64,000 bases of DNA from Saccharobesus litoralis (GTDB lineage: Bacteria > Pseudomonadota > Gammaproteobacteria > Enterobacterales > Alteromonadaceae). Each line of letters starts with the position of its first letter. Within the stretch, counting starts at the first letter, position 1. Shown here piece by piece: positions 44,933 to 54,918 of this stretch. The notes below the pieces were generated by a model. It was not told the origin of the DNA and searched no databases. It saw only the letters and a list, made by a program, of their open reading frames with translations. Location: NCBI RefSeq assembly GCF_003063625.1, contig NZ_CP026604.1:2954065-3018064 (forward strand). Direction: 5' to 3'. The translations under genes and the position numbers were made by a program.

Positions 44933-45739
44933 ATGACAACCCTTCAGATTATTGTATTGGCTATAATTCAAGGTATTACTGAATTTTTACCTATATCGAG
45001 CTCTGCTCACCTTATTTTACCGGCGCAAATTTTAGGTTGGCAAGATCAAGGCACTGCATTTGATGTTGCAGTTCACGTTGGCTCGCTGTTAGCCGTTTTG
45101 ATTTATTTTCGTAAAGAAGTCGGTGATATTTTATTTGCTTGGTTAAAGTCACTGTCAACGAAACAGCAAACGCAAAACAGTCGTTTGGGCTGGCTTATTA
45201 TTTTTGCAACTGTTCCAGGGGTGGTTTTTGGCTACCTAATGACGGGATTTGTTGAAGATTACGCGCGTTCTCCTCTCGTTATTGCTTCGACTACGATAGG
45301 CTTTGGTTTGTTATTGTGGTGGGCAGATGCTAAAGCTACGCAAGTTAAAACCTTGGATACATTAAATTGGAAGGTTGCTATGGGGGTCGGTTTTGCCCAA
45401 GCGTTAGCCGTGATCCCTGGTACATCTCGTTCAGGTGCAACCATTACAGCGGGTTTGATGCTGGGGTTAACTCGAGATGCCGCAGCGCGTTTTTCATTTT
45501 TACTGTCAATTCCTATTATTTTAGCGGCGGCGACTTACTACAGTTTAAAACTGGCTACGGACGAGGCAGAGCCCGCTATGGATTTGATGGCGATGATAAC
45601 CGGTGGCTTATTTGCCTTTGTCAGCGCTTATGCTTGTATTCATTTATTTTTAAAAGCCATTAATAGCATTGGTATGTTGCCTTTTGTCATCTACCGACTC
45701 ATTTTGGGCGCTGCGTTGCTAGCTTTTGTTTATCTTTAA
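44933..45739 (+). CDS. uppP: Undecaprenyl-diphosphate phosphatase UppP (BacA family)
   Basis: 268 residues, about eight membrane segments. Signature motif 1 QGITEFLPISSSAHLIL near 14-30 and motif 2 IPGTSRSGATIT near 159-170 carry the catalytic Glu, Ser and Arg. It regenerates undecaprenyl phosphate for cell-wall and envelope glycan synthesis, which would also supply the cassette at the left of the window. AAGGACAGGGA precedes the start. rluA follows after 26 bp. Confidence 0.96.
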   Translation: MTTLQIIVLAIIQGITEFLPISSSAHLILPAQILGWQDQGTAFDVAVHVGSLLAVLIYFRKEVGDILFAWLKSLSTKQQTQNSRLGWLIIFATVPGVVFGYLMTGFVEDYARSPLVIASTTIGFGLLLWWADAKATQVKTLDTLNWKVAMGVGFAQALAVIPGTSRSGATITAGLMLGLTRDAAARFSFLLSIPIILAAATYYSLKLATDEAEPAMDLMAMITGGLFAFVSAYACIHLFLKAINSIGMLPFVIYRLILGAALLAFVYL

Positions 45740-45765
45740 ATTTTAGGTTATTTGCAGAATTAATT

Positions 45766-46437
45766 ATGTCGTCGTTTGTTTATAATCCACCGTTAGAACC
45801 GTATTTGAATATTTTGTATGCGGATGATGACATTTTAGTTTGCGACAAACCTAATGGGCTGTTGTCGGTACGAGGCAAAGCGCCTGAACACCAAGATAGC
45901 TTAGAGGTACGAGTTAAGCGGGTTTACCCAACGGTAGGCATTGTTCATCGGTTGGATATGTCAACGTCTGGCATCATGTTAATGGCGTTAAATAAACCTG
46001 CGCACAGTGCGTTAGCGCGTCAATTTCAGGAGCGCCAAACCAGTAAAACCTATATTGCCCGATTATCAGGCCATCCACATTCAACACAAGGTATTGTCGA
46101 ATTACCTTTAATTTGTGATTGGCCTAACCGCCCTAAGCAAAAAGTTTGTTTTGAAAGCGGTAAACCGTCGACGACCTACTGGCGATTAATGGATAAAGGC
46201 GTAGATGCTCAAGGGTTTAAGTTTTGTCGAGTGGCCTTAACGCCTGTTACTGGGCGTTCTCATCAATTACGCGTGCATATGCAGCAAATTGGTCATGCTA
46301 TTCTTGGCGATAAATTTTATGCAGAGCCTGATGGTTTTGCCGCGGCTTGTCGATTGCAATTGCATGCTGAACAATTGGGGTTTTATCATCCGGTTAGCCA
46401 TGAGTGGCTAGATTTCAATTGCCCTTGTCCATTTTAA
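45766..46437 (+). CDS. rluA: Dual-specificity pseudouridine synthase RluA
   Basis: 223 residues (E. coli RluA 219). It makes pseudouridine 746 in 23S rRNA and 32 in some tRNAs. The catalytic Asp is in VHRLDMSTSGIM, the RluA-specific ICDWPNRPKQKVCFESGKP is present, and GRSHQLRVHMQQIGHAILGDKFY is the C-terminal signature. No S4 domain, which separates it from RluC/D. Close behind uppP, possibly one transcript. Confidence 0.93.
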   Translation: MSSFVYNPPLEPYLNILYADDDILVCDKPNGLLSVRGKAPEHQDSLEVRVKRVYPTVGIVHRLDMSTSGIMLMALNKPAHSALARQFQERQTSKTYIARLSGHPHSTQGIVELPLICDWPNRPKQKVCFESGKPSTTYWRLMDKGVDAQGFKFCRVALTPVTGRSHQLRVHMQQIGHAILGDKFYAEPDGFAAACRLQLHAEQLGFYHPVSHEWLDFNCPCPF

Positions 46438-46502
46438 TTCGATAGCTTTTTTCACGGTTACTTTTCAGTAAAGCTTAGTCTTTGATTGCCGATAACTTGG
46501 TT

Positions 46503-47378
46503 ATGAAAGCACGTAATAATTTATCTTGGCTAGCTGTATTAGTCCTAATTTCAATCACCTATTGCTTAAGTGCGTCGCTAGCGGCTGAGCAAAAATTGAT
46601 ATTACCGACGGCGAAAACACAGTTATTGAGTCAAGATCTTAAAAGATTTGGCGATAGTGACGAAGTTAAAGAGTTGGTAGCTGGGGATTCAACTTTTGTT
46701 GCCTTAGTGAGTGAGCAAGATACGTCGTTCACACGGGGTGTGGCGATCTTGATGGCAGACTCGTCACTGAGCCAAATGCAAACTCAAGCATATGGGCATT
46801 TACGTTATTCGTTAAATGCCCATGGCTGGGTTACCATTGCCGCCGGAGCGCCTGAACCTTATCATGAACAGGGGCGAATTAACGATAGCAATCGCGAGAC
46901 TTATCTACAAAGTGCCTATCAAAGCGCAGAGTTTATTTCGGCAGAGGGGCAAACTCAGCAAAAGCAAAAATTACAAATTAGAATGCAAGCTTTGCTTAAT
47001 ATGGCAGGCGATTATCCGGGAATTATTATGGTAGTGGCCCAAGGTGCAACCGCCGGTTTTTTAACTGAGCTATACCATGCGCAAACTCTAAGTGAACCGG
47101 AAATCTTTGTGTTAGTGCAGCCTTACCTTGCTGATTATAAAGCCAATAAAGCCTTACCTAAGAAAATAGCTGAACTGCAAACTCCGATATTGGATATTTG
47201 GTCTGACTACGATAATCCATGGGCTAAAGCGACAGTGGCTAGCCGTAAACGTTATGCGCGTAAATTACTCACCATGCACTATCGCCAGCGCCAACTATTT
47301 GGTGATAGAGGTTGGGAGCAAAGAGATGCTCGCTTAACCAAAGAAATTGTCGGTTATATTGCTTATCTCGGTTGGTAG
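46503..47378 (+). CDS. DUF3530 family exported protein
   Basis: 291 residues from the ATG at 46503, chosen because it gives a clean signal peptide (KARNNLSWLAVLVLISITYCLSASLA, cleavage near residue 28); a TTG seven codons earlier is possible. DUF3530 proteins are predicted periplasmic alpha/beta-hydrolase-like proteins of unknown function. The segment MVVAQGATAGFLTELYH resembles a nucleophile elbow region, with Gln in place of the usual Gly-x-Ser pattern, so catalysis is doubtful. Convergent with djlA. Confidence 0.75.
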   Translation: MKARNNLSWLAVLVLISITYCLSASLAAEQKLILPTAKTQLLSQDLKRFGDSDEVKELVAGDSTFVALVSEQDTSFTRGVAILMADSSLSQMQTQAYGHLRYSLNAHGWVTIAAGAPEPYHEQGRINDSNRETYLQSAYQSAEFISAEGQTQQKQKLQIRMQALLNMAGDYPGIIMVVAQGATAGFLTELYHAQTLSEPEIFVLVQPYLADYKANKALPKKIAELQTPILDIWSDYDNPWAKATVASRKRYARKLLTMHYRQRQLFGDRGWEQRDARLTKEIVGYIAYLGW

Positions 47379-47383
47379 TTAAT

Positions 47384-47412
47384 ATCGTAGGCGAGCCTTT
47401 AGGCTTGCAAGT
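47384..47412. repeat. Short palindromic repeat (GAGCCTTTAGGCTTGC)
   Basis: GTAGGCGAGCCTTTAGGCTTGCAAG at 47387-47411. It matches the motif GTGGGCGAGCATTTATGCTTGC at 36722-36743 except that both arms changed together (AGCAT/ATGCT to AGCCT/AGGCT). Confidence 0.5.
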
Positions 47413-47452
47413 TCTGTGAGTCAACTCGTTCCGCAAAGAACGGTATAGTCGT

Positions 47453-48301
47453 TTACCAACCTTTATGTTCTTTAATTAACTGCCAAGCGGCTTGAATATC
47501 TTGCGCTTTCTCTTTGGCTAATTGCAAAGCTTGTTCTGGTAATCCTTGAGAAGCCAGTTTGTCAGGATGGTGTTGTGCCATGAGCTTTTTGTAGGCTTTC
47601 TTGGCTTGTTTCTCTTCACAATTCTCATCCAGCCCTAACATTTGATAGGCAGCGGGCAGCGCAGAAGTGTTGTATTTAGGCTGTTGTGTGCCTTGATGGC
47701 TATTGCGCTTGGCACGATCAGACTCTTGATGGAAGCGGTTTGCCGCGATCACCTGCGAAATGAGCTTATGTAACTGGTCTTGACTGTAGCCGAGGATTTT
47801 TCCTACGGTATGTAAAATATCTTCTGCTTTCGCGTTTAATTGACCATTTATCAGTGCCGCTTGGATTTGGATCTCGAGATACATTTGAATGAATTCAGCT
47901 TGCCCAGCACAAAAGCGTTTAAACTCTTTTGCCGTTTCTTTAACTGGAAAATCACTTTGTTTACCTTCTCTGTATGCTGCTTGAGCTTCTTTTTTCAGTT
48001 CGGCGGAAAGGCCCAAGCGCTCCATTAATAAACTAGCTAGTGCAATATCCGCCTCGGTGACACGGCCGCCTGATTTTGCGATATGCCCCATAATTGAGAA
48101 CAAGGTATGAAAAAATAAGGCGCGACTTTTTAAGCTATTTTTATCGCGTAACAAGCTAGCGAAGCCGCCGACTCGATTAAACGCAGAGCTATAGCCCTTA
48201 TCAAAAGAATGGCCAACTAAAACGCCGAGAATAGCGCCCGGTATTTTGGCAAACATGTAACCAAAGATAAGGCCAATGACTTTGCCCCAAACGTTTTGCA
48301 T
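47453..48301 (-). CDS. djlA: Membrane-anchored co-chaperone DjlA
   Basis: 282 residues (E. coli DjlA 271). N-terminal membrane segment with glycine-rich GKVIGLIFGYMFAKIPGAILGVLVGH, a TerB-like central domain (LFHTLFSIMGHIAKSGGRVTEADI), and a C-terminal J domain with the essential HPD in MAQHHPDKL. It stimulates DnaK at the inner membrane. 4 bp downstream of murU, so transcribed with amgK-murU. Confidence 0.95.
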   Translation of the reverse strand: MQNVWGKVIGLIFGYMFAKIPGAILGVLVGHSFDKGYSSAFNRVGGFASLLRDKNSLKSRALFFHTLFSIMGHIAKSGGRVTEADIALASLLMERLGLSAELKKEAQAAYREGKQSDFPVKETAKEFKRFCAGQAEFIQMYLEIQIQAALINGQLNAKAEDILHTVGKILGYSQDQLHKLISQVIAANRFHQESDRAKRNSHQGTQQPKYNTSALPAAYQMLGLDENCEEKQAKKAYKKLMAQHHPDKLASQGLPEQALQLAKEKAQDIQAAWQLIKEHKGW

Positions 48302-48305
48302 TAAT

Positions 48306-48968
48306 TTACTCCACTTGTTGTTTTAATGAGGCTAATCGTGCTGGCGTGCCTACATCACACCAGTCGCCTTCATGTAATTCGGCACACACTTTTTGTTGTT
48401 GTATGCTGGCCTTAAGCAAGGGGCCTAAAGGAGCCGGTACCTGCTTTACCGCTTGAAAGAAGCGAGTTGAAAACCGGCCGATGCCAGCATAGGTGTATTT
48501 TGGCAATGTGTTTAATGAAGCCAAACCATTGTCAATGGCAAAGTCGCCCGCTTTATGGTGTTCAGGGTTATTAACTAAAACCAACTTGGCCTCAAATTCA
48601 TTTAAGGGTTGTTGCAAGCGGCTAAAATCATAGTCTGTCCATACATCGCCATTAACGAGTATAAATTCTTCATTGCCAAGTAGAGATAAGGCTTGTTTGA
48701 TGCCCCCTGCGGTTTCTAGCGCGTCCACTTCTTCATAACTGTATTGAATATGCACCCCAAATTTTGTGCCATCGGCAAAATAGTCTTCAATTTTTGACCC
48801 TAAGTAAGCCAAATTAACCACAAATTCTTTTATTCCTAACTGGCGCAATGCTTCAATATGGTACTGCATGAGTGGTTTGTTATTAACCGTCAGTAAAGGC
48901 TTTGGGGTATGCAATGTCAGCGGTCGCATTCGTTTTCCTTGACCGGCCGCGAGTATCATGGCCTTCAT
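48306..48968 (-). CDS. murU: N-acetylmuramate alpha-1-phosphate uridylyltransferase MurU
   Basis: 220 residues from the ATG at 48968, which overlaps the amgK stop by one base; upstream in-frame starts would sit inside amgK. The nucleotidyltransferase signature MILAAGQGKRMRPLTLHTPKPLL is at the N-terminus, with VNGDVWTDYDF (metal Asp) in the middle and GDWCDVGTPARL at the end. With AmgK it recycles peptidoglycan MurNAc directly to UDP-MurNAc, bypassing MurA, the fosfomycin target, as shown in Pseudomonas. Confidence 0.9.
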   Translation of the reverse strand: MKAMILAAGQGKRMRPLTLHTPKPLLTVNNKPLMQYHIEALRQLGIKEFVVNLAYLGSKIEDYFADGTKFGVHIQYSYEEVDALETAGGIKQALSLLGNEEFILVNGDVWTDYDFSRLQQPLNEFEAKLVLVNNPEHHKAGDFAIDNGLASLNTLPKYTYAGIGRFSTRFFQAVKQVPAPLGPLLKASIQQQKVCAELHEGDWCDVGTPARLASLKQQVE

Positions 48969-49990
48969 TAGCGGGTGTACTCCATGTTTGCCTGTTCTAT
49001 GCGCGGTAATACTTTTTGTTGCAACCACTCACTGAAAGCCTGTAATTGAGAATACTGGCCTGCTACGTCAACGACGTAACTGAGTGTACGTGGAATATCC
49101 GCAAGATAATGAGACTTACTATCCCTATGATGTAAACGCGCAAATATGCCAGCGGCTTTTAAGTGGCGTTGCATACCCACTAGATCAAACCCTTGCTGCC
49201 AAAGTTTAGGCGTTATGTCAGGAAAATGAGCTTGGCGATAATTTTCACTGAGTTTTAAGACTAAGTCATCGGGCCATTTTAGGTAGCAATCTCTTAGCAG
49301 CGACACAACATCATAAACAACAGGACCGATTAATGCGCCTTGAAAATCAATTAAGGCAATGTCGTCGACAGAGTTTGGCTTGGGATCGGTCAGCATAATA
49401 TTACGGCTATGAAAGTCGCGGTGCACAAAACCGGTTGGCTGCTTTTCAAATATCTGAGTTAAATAGCTAAAAGTATTCTTAATGAGTTGTTGCTCATGTT
49501 GATCCAATTGTATATCAAGGTGCTTGGTAATTAACCAATCATTGAAAATGGCTAATTCAAACTCAATCAGTTCGCGATTGTAATGAGCTATTTGCCCTTC
49601 ACTAGAGCGAGAAACTGAATGTAATTTTGCTAGCGTTGCTAAACACAAGGTATATAAATGTTCAGCGTTATCAGGTGTGATAATATCTGCGATATGTTGG
49701 CTACCCAGGTCCGATAGCAGCATGAATCCCTGGTCATAGTTTGTCGCTAACACTTGTGGGGTATTGACCTTGGCATCGGCTAGCGCCTTTGCTAAAGCAA
49801 CAAATAAAGGGTTGTTTTCTGTCGTGGGTGGCGCATCAACCGCTATCAAGTTTTGACCATGCTGGTTCTGACCCCGAAAGTAGCGACGAAAGCTCGCATC
49901 ACCGCTAATCAGTTGAAAACTAGTTGCCTTGATATTGGGCTGTTGAGTAAGCCAAGCTTGCAAAGCATCCAATCGTAAATCGCACTGCAT
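48968..49990 (-). CDS. amgK: Sugar kinase AmgK (N-acetylmuramate/N-acetylglucosamine kinase)
   Basis: 340 residues, aminoglycoside phosphotransferase fold. ATP-site elements near the N-terminus, catalytic loop FVHRDFHSRNIM (H-x-D-x4-N), and metal Asp in ALIDFQGALIGPVVYDVVSLLRD. Family members next to murU are anomeric kinases that make MurNAc-1-phosphate. The amgK-murU-djlA unit is divergent from lptD, a gene order common in gammaproteobacteria. Confidence 0.9.
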   Translation of the reverse strand: MQCDLRLDALQAWLTQQPNIKATSFQLISGDASFRRYFRGQNQHGQNLIAVDAPPTTENNPLFVALAKALADAKVNTPQVLATNYDQGFMLLSDLGSQHIADIITPDNAEHLYTLCLATLAKLHSVSRSSEGQIAHYNRELIEFELAIFNDWLITKHLDIQLDQHEQQLIKNTFSYLTQIFEKQPTGFVHRDFHSRNIMLTDPKPNSVDDIALIDFQGALIGPVVYDVVSLLRDCYLKWPDDLVLKLSENYRQAHFPDITPKLWQQGFDLVGMQRHLKAAGIFARLHHRDSKSHYLADIPRTLSYVVDVAGQYSQLQAFSEWLQQKVLPRIEQANMEYTR

Positions 49991-50313
49991 TTTTGTTATT
50001 ATCTTGCTGAGTTTGGCTCAAACTATACTAAGCGTGAATAATGTTGCAATGCTTGAATCTTGAGAAAACGGAAAATTGTTATAAATGTTTGGTTAATTCG
50101 ATAGAAATAAAGAATATTTCGTTGAATCTTTTACCCCAGCCTCGCTTATTTAGCTTGTTCGAGTATATAATTCGCCCCCATAGCGATGAATACAATACAA
50201 CTACCTTTAGGAATGAGTTCAGGTGTCTTTTAATTCTTTACATGAGCTTTTATGTAAATTTTCCCGCAAACCTGCTCAATCAGCTATTTAGATTAGGATT
50301 TTTTCTCTTTAAT

Positions 50314-52614
50314 ATGTTTGGTATCCCGTGCTTTTTAATTAGGCCTTTAGTCTCTGTTTTACTGATTAGTAGCGCTTTTTCTTTGGTTGCTGCAGAAAAA
50401 ACTGCAGAAAAAGTGTGTTTTGCACCCGAAACACCACAACAGAGAAAAGCCGAGAGTGAAGGGGATAGCTCGCAGTTGGCATTGGACATTACTCGCCAAT
50501 CAGTGGTGATCGAAGCTAATTCTATGAAAATGGCACAGGATGGTTCTGCCAGCTTTCATGGCCAAGTTAACCTGACTTATGGTGATAGCCAAATATCCGC
50601 CAATACAGCCACCACAGATAGAGATAAAAATAAAATTATTGCCCGCGGCGGCATACAATTTGACAGCGATGTTGTTGAGGTGACTAGCCGCAACGTTGAA
50701 GCTGATATGACATTGAAAAGCCTAGAGTTTGTTGAATCAAATTACCGCTTTAAGCAAACCCCAGGGCATGGTAGTGCTAAGTCACTCAAGGTATCTGATA
50801 CGGATCAAGGCGTCACATTGTCTGAAGCAACGTATACCAGTTGTCCGCCATCCGATGAACCAGAATGGCAATTGCGCTCTTCTGAAATATTTTTATCTGC
50901 CGAAACTGAGCGAGGTGAAGCTTGGCATAGTCGGGTTGAAGTATTAGGCGTGCCAGTTCTTTATTTACCTTATGTTTCTTTTCCGCTGTCAGAGAAACGG
51001 GCGTCGGGTTTCTTAATGCCTGAAATTGGTAGTTCTAGTCAGAACGGTGCCGATATACTGATCCCTTACTATTGGAATTTAGCACCTAATTATGATGCTA
51101 CTACAGAGCTGCGTATGATGACCAACCGCGGACTCATGCTTAATAACGAAGCGCGTTATATGGGTAGCCAAGGGACAGGCATGGTGACTTTTCATTGGTT
51201 AAATAACGATAAGTCGTTTAATGGCGATGCGCGCAACGCAATGCAACTTATGTATAACGGTCAAGCTTGGGATGATTGGCAAGCCTATTTAAATATTAAT
51301 AATTTTAGCGACGACAGCTTTGTTAGCGATTTTGGCTTTTTGAGTTATAACCGCGTTGATACGCATATTGAAAGTGTACTGAGTTTATATCAGCAGCAAA
51401 AAGATTGGTCGGTGGAAATAAATGTCCGTCAGTTTGAGGTATTTGGTGATCACTTAAAACCTTATCGAGCATTACCTGAAGTTAAATTTGAATATTTCCC
51501 TGAACTGGCTTGGCCGCACGTATCAGCTCGCTTACCGGCTGAATTAGTTTACTTTGACACGAATGAAGAGCAAAGAGGCAGTGCGTTACGTGTACATACT
51601 GAACCAACCATGCGTTGGCATAAATATGAACCAGCTTGGGAATTAAGTGCCGAAACAAGTGTGTTAGCCACGGCTTATTACCAAGAGCGGTTACAGGAAA
51701 ATAAACACGATACCATTACGCGGGTGTTACCTCGTGTTCGTTTGAACGGTCAACTTTTCTTAGAAAAACCGATTAGCTGGTTTGGTAAACCTATGACCCA
51801 AACACTAGAACCGCGCGTACAATATTTGTGGGTGCCTCAGCATGACCAAGATGATATTCGTTTTTATGATTCCACTTTATTGCAAGACGACTTTCACGGT
51901 TTATTTAGAGTGAATCGCTACTCAGGAGTGGATCGCATTTTAGAGGCGAATCAGTTAACTATAGGTGCGACTTCTCGTTTAATTAACGATCGTAACCAAG
52001 AAAAGCTAGAGTTTAGTATTGGTCAAATACTGTTTTTCAACGAGCCTAAAGGTAATATCGTTGATGAAAACGAAGAGTTAGCTCGTGGTGAATCCGCAGT
52101 GGCCATGGATTTGAGCGCAGATATTCGAAATACTTGGTTTTTACATTATGGTTTACAGTACGATACACAGCTTGAACAAACTAAGAAAAGTCAGTTAACT
52201 ATTGACTATCGGCGGGATGATGGTCATTTTGTGCAGTTATCACACCGTTATGCACCAAACATATCAAATAATAAAATTAATATGGCTGGTGCATTAGGGC
52301 AGTGGACTATAGATCAAAACTGGCAGGTTTTTGCTAGTTATTATCATGATTTAACATTGTCACGGAACTTAGAGAGTCGCTTAGGGTTCCAATATCAATC
52401 TTGTTGCTGGGGCATTCAATTTTCTTGGCAGTCAAGCTTATTGAGTGAGCTTGAAGCAGATAGCCTTGCACAGGATGAATTCAGTGATGAATATGATCGT
52501 GGATTTATGTTACGTTTTACTGCTGGCTTTGGTGGTAACTCGCGGTCTAATCAACAAAGTTTATTACAAGATGGTACCTTTGGTTATCGTCGACCCTATT
52601 TTTTGAATCAGTGA
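50314..52614 (+). CDS. lptD: LPS-assembly protein LptD
   Basis: 766 residues from the ATG at 50314, the start closest to a signal peptide (LIRPLVSVLLISSAFSLVAA). Earlier ATGs at 50242 and 50041 remain open, and none has a good ribosome site. The OstA-like N-terminal domain (SVVIEANSMKMAQDGSASFHGQVNLTY) follows, then the LptD beta-barrel. A pair of adjacent cysteines (SCCWGIQFSW) near the C-terminus and a Cys in VCFAPETP near the N-terminus fit the inter-domain disulfides. Inserts LPS into the outer membrane with LptE. Confidence 0.94.
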   Translation: MFGIPCFLIRPLVSVLLISSAFSLVAAEKTAEKVCFAPETPQQRKAESEGDSSQLALDITRQSVVIEANSMKMAQDGSASFHGQVNLTYGDSQISANTATTDRDKNKIIARGGIQFDSDVVEVTSRNVEADMTLKSLEFVESNYRFKQTPGHGSAKSLKVSDTDQGVTLSEATYTSCPPSDEPEWQLRSSEIFLSAETERGEAWHSRVEVLGVPVLYLPYVSFPLSEKRASGFLMPEIGSSSQNGADILIPYYWNLAPNYDATTELRMMTNRGLMLNNEARYMGSQGTGMVTFHWLNNDKSFNGDARNAMQLMYNGQAWDDWQAYLNINNFSDDSFVSDFGFLSYNRVDTHIESVLSLYQQQKDWSVEINVRQFEVFGDHLKPYRALPEVKFEYFPELAWPHVSARLPAELVYFDTNEEQRGSALRVHTEPTMRWHKYEPAWELSAETSVLATAYYQERLQENKHDTITRVLPRVRLNGQLFLEKPISWFGKPMTQTLEPRVQYLWVPQHDQDDIRFYDSTLLQDDFHGLFRVNRYSGVDRILEANQLTIGATSRLINDRNQEKLEFSIGQILFFNEPKGNIVDENEELARGESAVAMDLSADIRNTWFLHYGLQYDTQLEQTKKSQLTIDYRRDDGHFVQLSHRYAPNISNNKINMAGALGQWTIDQNWQVFASYYHDLTLSRNLESRLGFQYQSCCWGIQFSWQSSLLSELEADSLAQDEFSDEYDRGFMLRFTAGFGGNSRSNQQSLLQDGTFGYRRPYFLNQ

Positions 52615-52615
52615 G

Positions 52616-53911
52616 ATGGGTATGAAATTTAAAAAAGCACTTGGGCTTTTAGTCGCAACCTTATTATGTAGTCAGGCTTTTGCGGCAAAATTATTGGATA
52701 AAGCTGCTGTTATTGTCGACAGAGGTGTAATTTTAGAAAGTGAAATCGCCAGTATGGTGACAGAAATTAAGGCGAATGCGTTAAAAAATAACCAAAAACT
52801 GCCTTCTGACAAAGCATTGCGTACACAGGTAACGGAACGTTTAATATTACGAGAGCTACAAATGCAAATGGCTGAACGTGCAGGCTTTCAAGTTAGCGAC
52901 AGTCAGCTACAAGATACTTTGGTGAATATTGCACAAAGTCAAGGCATGACGATAGAGCAACTGAAACGTACTATTGACGCCGCAGGTTTACAAGGCAAAA
53001 CGTGGGAAGCATTCCGAGATGAAATCCGCATTGAATTGATTACCAATGAAGTCCGCCGTAGTTCAGTATCACGCCGCGTGTATGTATCGCCACAAGAAAT
53101 TAACTCTTTAGTTGAAGCACTTCAGCAAAAAGGTCGTGAAAATGATGAATATCATTTGGGCCATATTTTAGTTGGTTTACCTAGTGAGGCGAGCGCCGAA
53201 GATATTGAAGCGTCTAAAGGCCGAGCTGAAAAAGTATTGCGTTTATTAAACGATGGCAGCGAATTTCGTAAAATGGCCATCGCATCGTCATCGGGTGAAA
53301 AAGCGTTAGATGGCGGTGATTTAGGCTGGATGAATATTAATGAAATGCCAACCTTGTTTGCTGAAGCGGTAGAAGGCGCTAAAAAAGGCGCATTTATTGG
53401 TCCAATTCGTAGTGGTGCTGGCTTCCATATTTTAACCATATTCGATGTACGAGGTCGTGAGATAGTTGAAGTGACCGAGACCAACAGTCGACATATTCTT
53501 ATTAAGCCGTCTATTATTTTAAGTGATGCTAAAGCGAAAGAAATGTTGCAGACGTTTTTAAAAGATATAAAAGCGGGTGAAGCCGATTTTGCTGAATTAG
53601 CTAAAAAGCATTCAGCGGATCCCGGTTCCGCGGCTAAAGGTGGTGAGTTAGGCTGGGCTGACCCAAATGTATTTGTGCCTGAATTTCGTGATGCGTTAAA
53701 CTCGTTGCAAAAAGATGAGTTTACAGGCCCATTTAAAACCGACCACGGTTGGCATATCGTGCAATTAATTGATCGCCGTAAACAAGATAAAACCCAGAGC
53801 ATGCAAGAAGAACAGGCCTATCAAATGCTATTTAAACGTAAATTTGCAGAAGAGTCTGAAGCTTGGTATCGCTCAATACGTGAAAACGCATTTATCGAGA
53901 TTTTGGATTAA
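52616..53911 (+). CDS. surA: Periplasmic chaperone SurA (peptidyl-prolyl isomerase)
   Basis: 431 residues (E. coli 428). Signal peptide about 1-25 (ALGLLVATLLCSQAFA); an alternative ATG two codons in is equally plausible. The N-terminal chaperone domain is followed by two parvulin domains at about 175-275 (YHLGHILVGLP...) and 290-385 (SRHILIKPS...), and a C-terminal helix. Assists outer-membrane protein folding, including LptD encoded just before it; only one base separates the genes. Confidence 0.96.
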   Translation: MGMKFKKALGLLVATLLCSQAFAAKLLDKAAVIVDRGVILESEIASMVTEIKANALKNNQKLPSDKALRTQVTERLILRELQMQMAERAGFQVSDSQLQDTLVNIAQSQGMTIEQLKRTIDAAGLQGKTWEAFRDEIRIELITNEVRRSSVSRRVYVSPQEINSLVEALQQKGRENDEYHLGHILVGLPSEASAEDIEASKGRAEKVLRLLNDGSEFRKMAIASSSGEKALDGGDLGWMNINEMPTLFAEAVEGAKKGAFIGPIRSGAGFHILTIFDVRGREIVEVTETNSRHILIKPSIILSDAKAKEMLQTFLKDIKAGEADFAELAKKHSADPGSAAKGGELGWADPNVFVPEFRDALNSLQKDEFTGPFKTDHGWHIVQLIDRRKQDKTQSMQEEQAYQMLFKRKFAEESEAWYRSIRENAFIEILD

Positions 53912-53917
53912 TTCATT

Positions 53918-54901
53918 ATGACAATGAAGATAGCAATTACCCCTGGTGAACCGGCGGGGATTGGACCTGATTTAGTATTAGCCTTAGCTCAACAAGATTG
54001 GCCTGAGCAGTTAGTGGTGATTGCGGATCCACAAATGATGCTACAGCGAGCCGAAAAATTAGGGATTGATGTTCAATTTGAGCAATATGATCCTCAGCAA
54101 GCCGCTAAACCACAAGCTAAAGGCGTGATCACAATTTTGCCGGTTGATATCGCCGAACCCGTTGTTTGCGGCGAGCTCAACGCGGCTAATGGCCATTACG
54201 TAGTGGAAACGCTACGCATTGCCTGTGAAAAAAACATGGATGGCGAATTTGATGCTGTGGTTACTGGCCCAGTACATAAAGGTATTATTAATCAGTCAGG
54301 CATATCTTTCAGCGGCCACACAGAATATTTTGCCGCGCAATCAAATACTTTAGATGTTGTTATGGTATTAGCAACAGAAGGGTTGCGTGTCGCCTTGATG
54401 ACAACCCATATTCCATTAGCTTATGTTTCTCGGGCGATCACCCCAGAGCGCATTCATAAGATAGTCGACATTCTTCACCATGACATGCAAACCAAATTTG
54501 GCATTGCGCAACCGAAAATCTATGTTTGTGGTTTAAATCCGCATGCTGGAGAAGGTGGTCACTTAGGCCGAGAAGAAATCGACGTGATCGAGCCTGCGTT
54601 ACAGCAATTGCGCGAAAAAGGCATTGATCTCATTGGTCCTTTGCCAGCCGATACGTTATTCCAACCTAAATATCTGGAAAAAGCCGATGTTGTATTGGCA
54701 ATGTACCATGACCAAGGGTTAACCGTATTAAAGTACAAAGGGTTTGGTAACTCAGTGAACATTACCTTAGGGTTGCCATTTGTACGTACGTCGGTCGATC
54801 ATGGTACTGCGACAGACTTAGCGGGGACTGGCGAAGCCGATCCTGGTAGCTTTGTGGTCGCACTCAATACCGCTATAGAAATGGCCAATAAACGCAGTTA
54901 A
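53918..54901 (+). CDS. pdxA: 4-hydroxythreonine-4-phosphate dehydrogenase PdxA
   Basis: 327 residues. Begins [18 protein letters not shown], has [24 protein letters not shown], metal-binding histidines (His in HTEY, in [14 protein letters not shown] and in AMYHDQGL), and [17 protein letters not shown] at the C-terminus. Oxidises 4-phosphohydroxythreonine in vitamin B6 synthesis with NAD. 6 bp after surA and 17 bp before rsmA. Confidence 0.97.
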   Translation: MTMKIAITPGEPAGIGPDLVLALAQQDWPEQLVVIADPQMMLQRAEKLGIDVQFEQYDPQQAAKPQAKGVITILPVDIAEPVVCGELNAANGHYVVETLRIACEKNMDGEFDAVVTGPVHKGIINQSGISFSGHTEYFAAQSNTLDVVMVLATEGLRVALMTTHIPLAYVSRAITPERIHKIVDILHHDMQTKFGIAQPKIYVCGLNPHAGEGGHLGREEIDVIEPALQQLREKGIDLIGPLPADTLFQPKYLEKADVVLAMYHDQGLTVLKYKGFGNSVNITLGLPFVRTSVDHGTATDLAGTGEADPGSFVVALNTAIEMANKRS

Positions 54902-54918
54902 GAGAAAGATAGAAATAC

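Noticed and set aside
50041-50313. LptD N-terminal extension from the ATG at 50041
   Set aside because: It would place about 90 residues before the signal peptide, with no homology-like pattern and no ribosome site; treated as leader.
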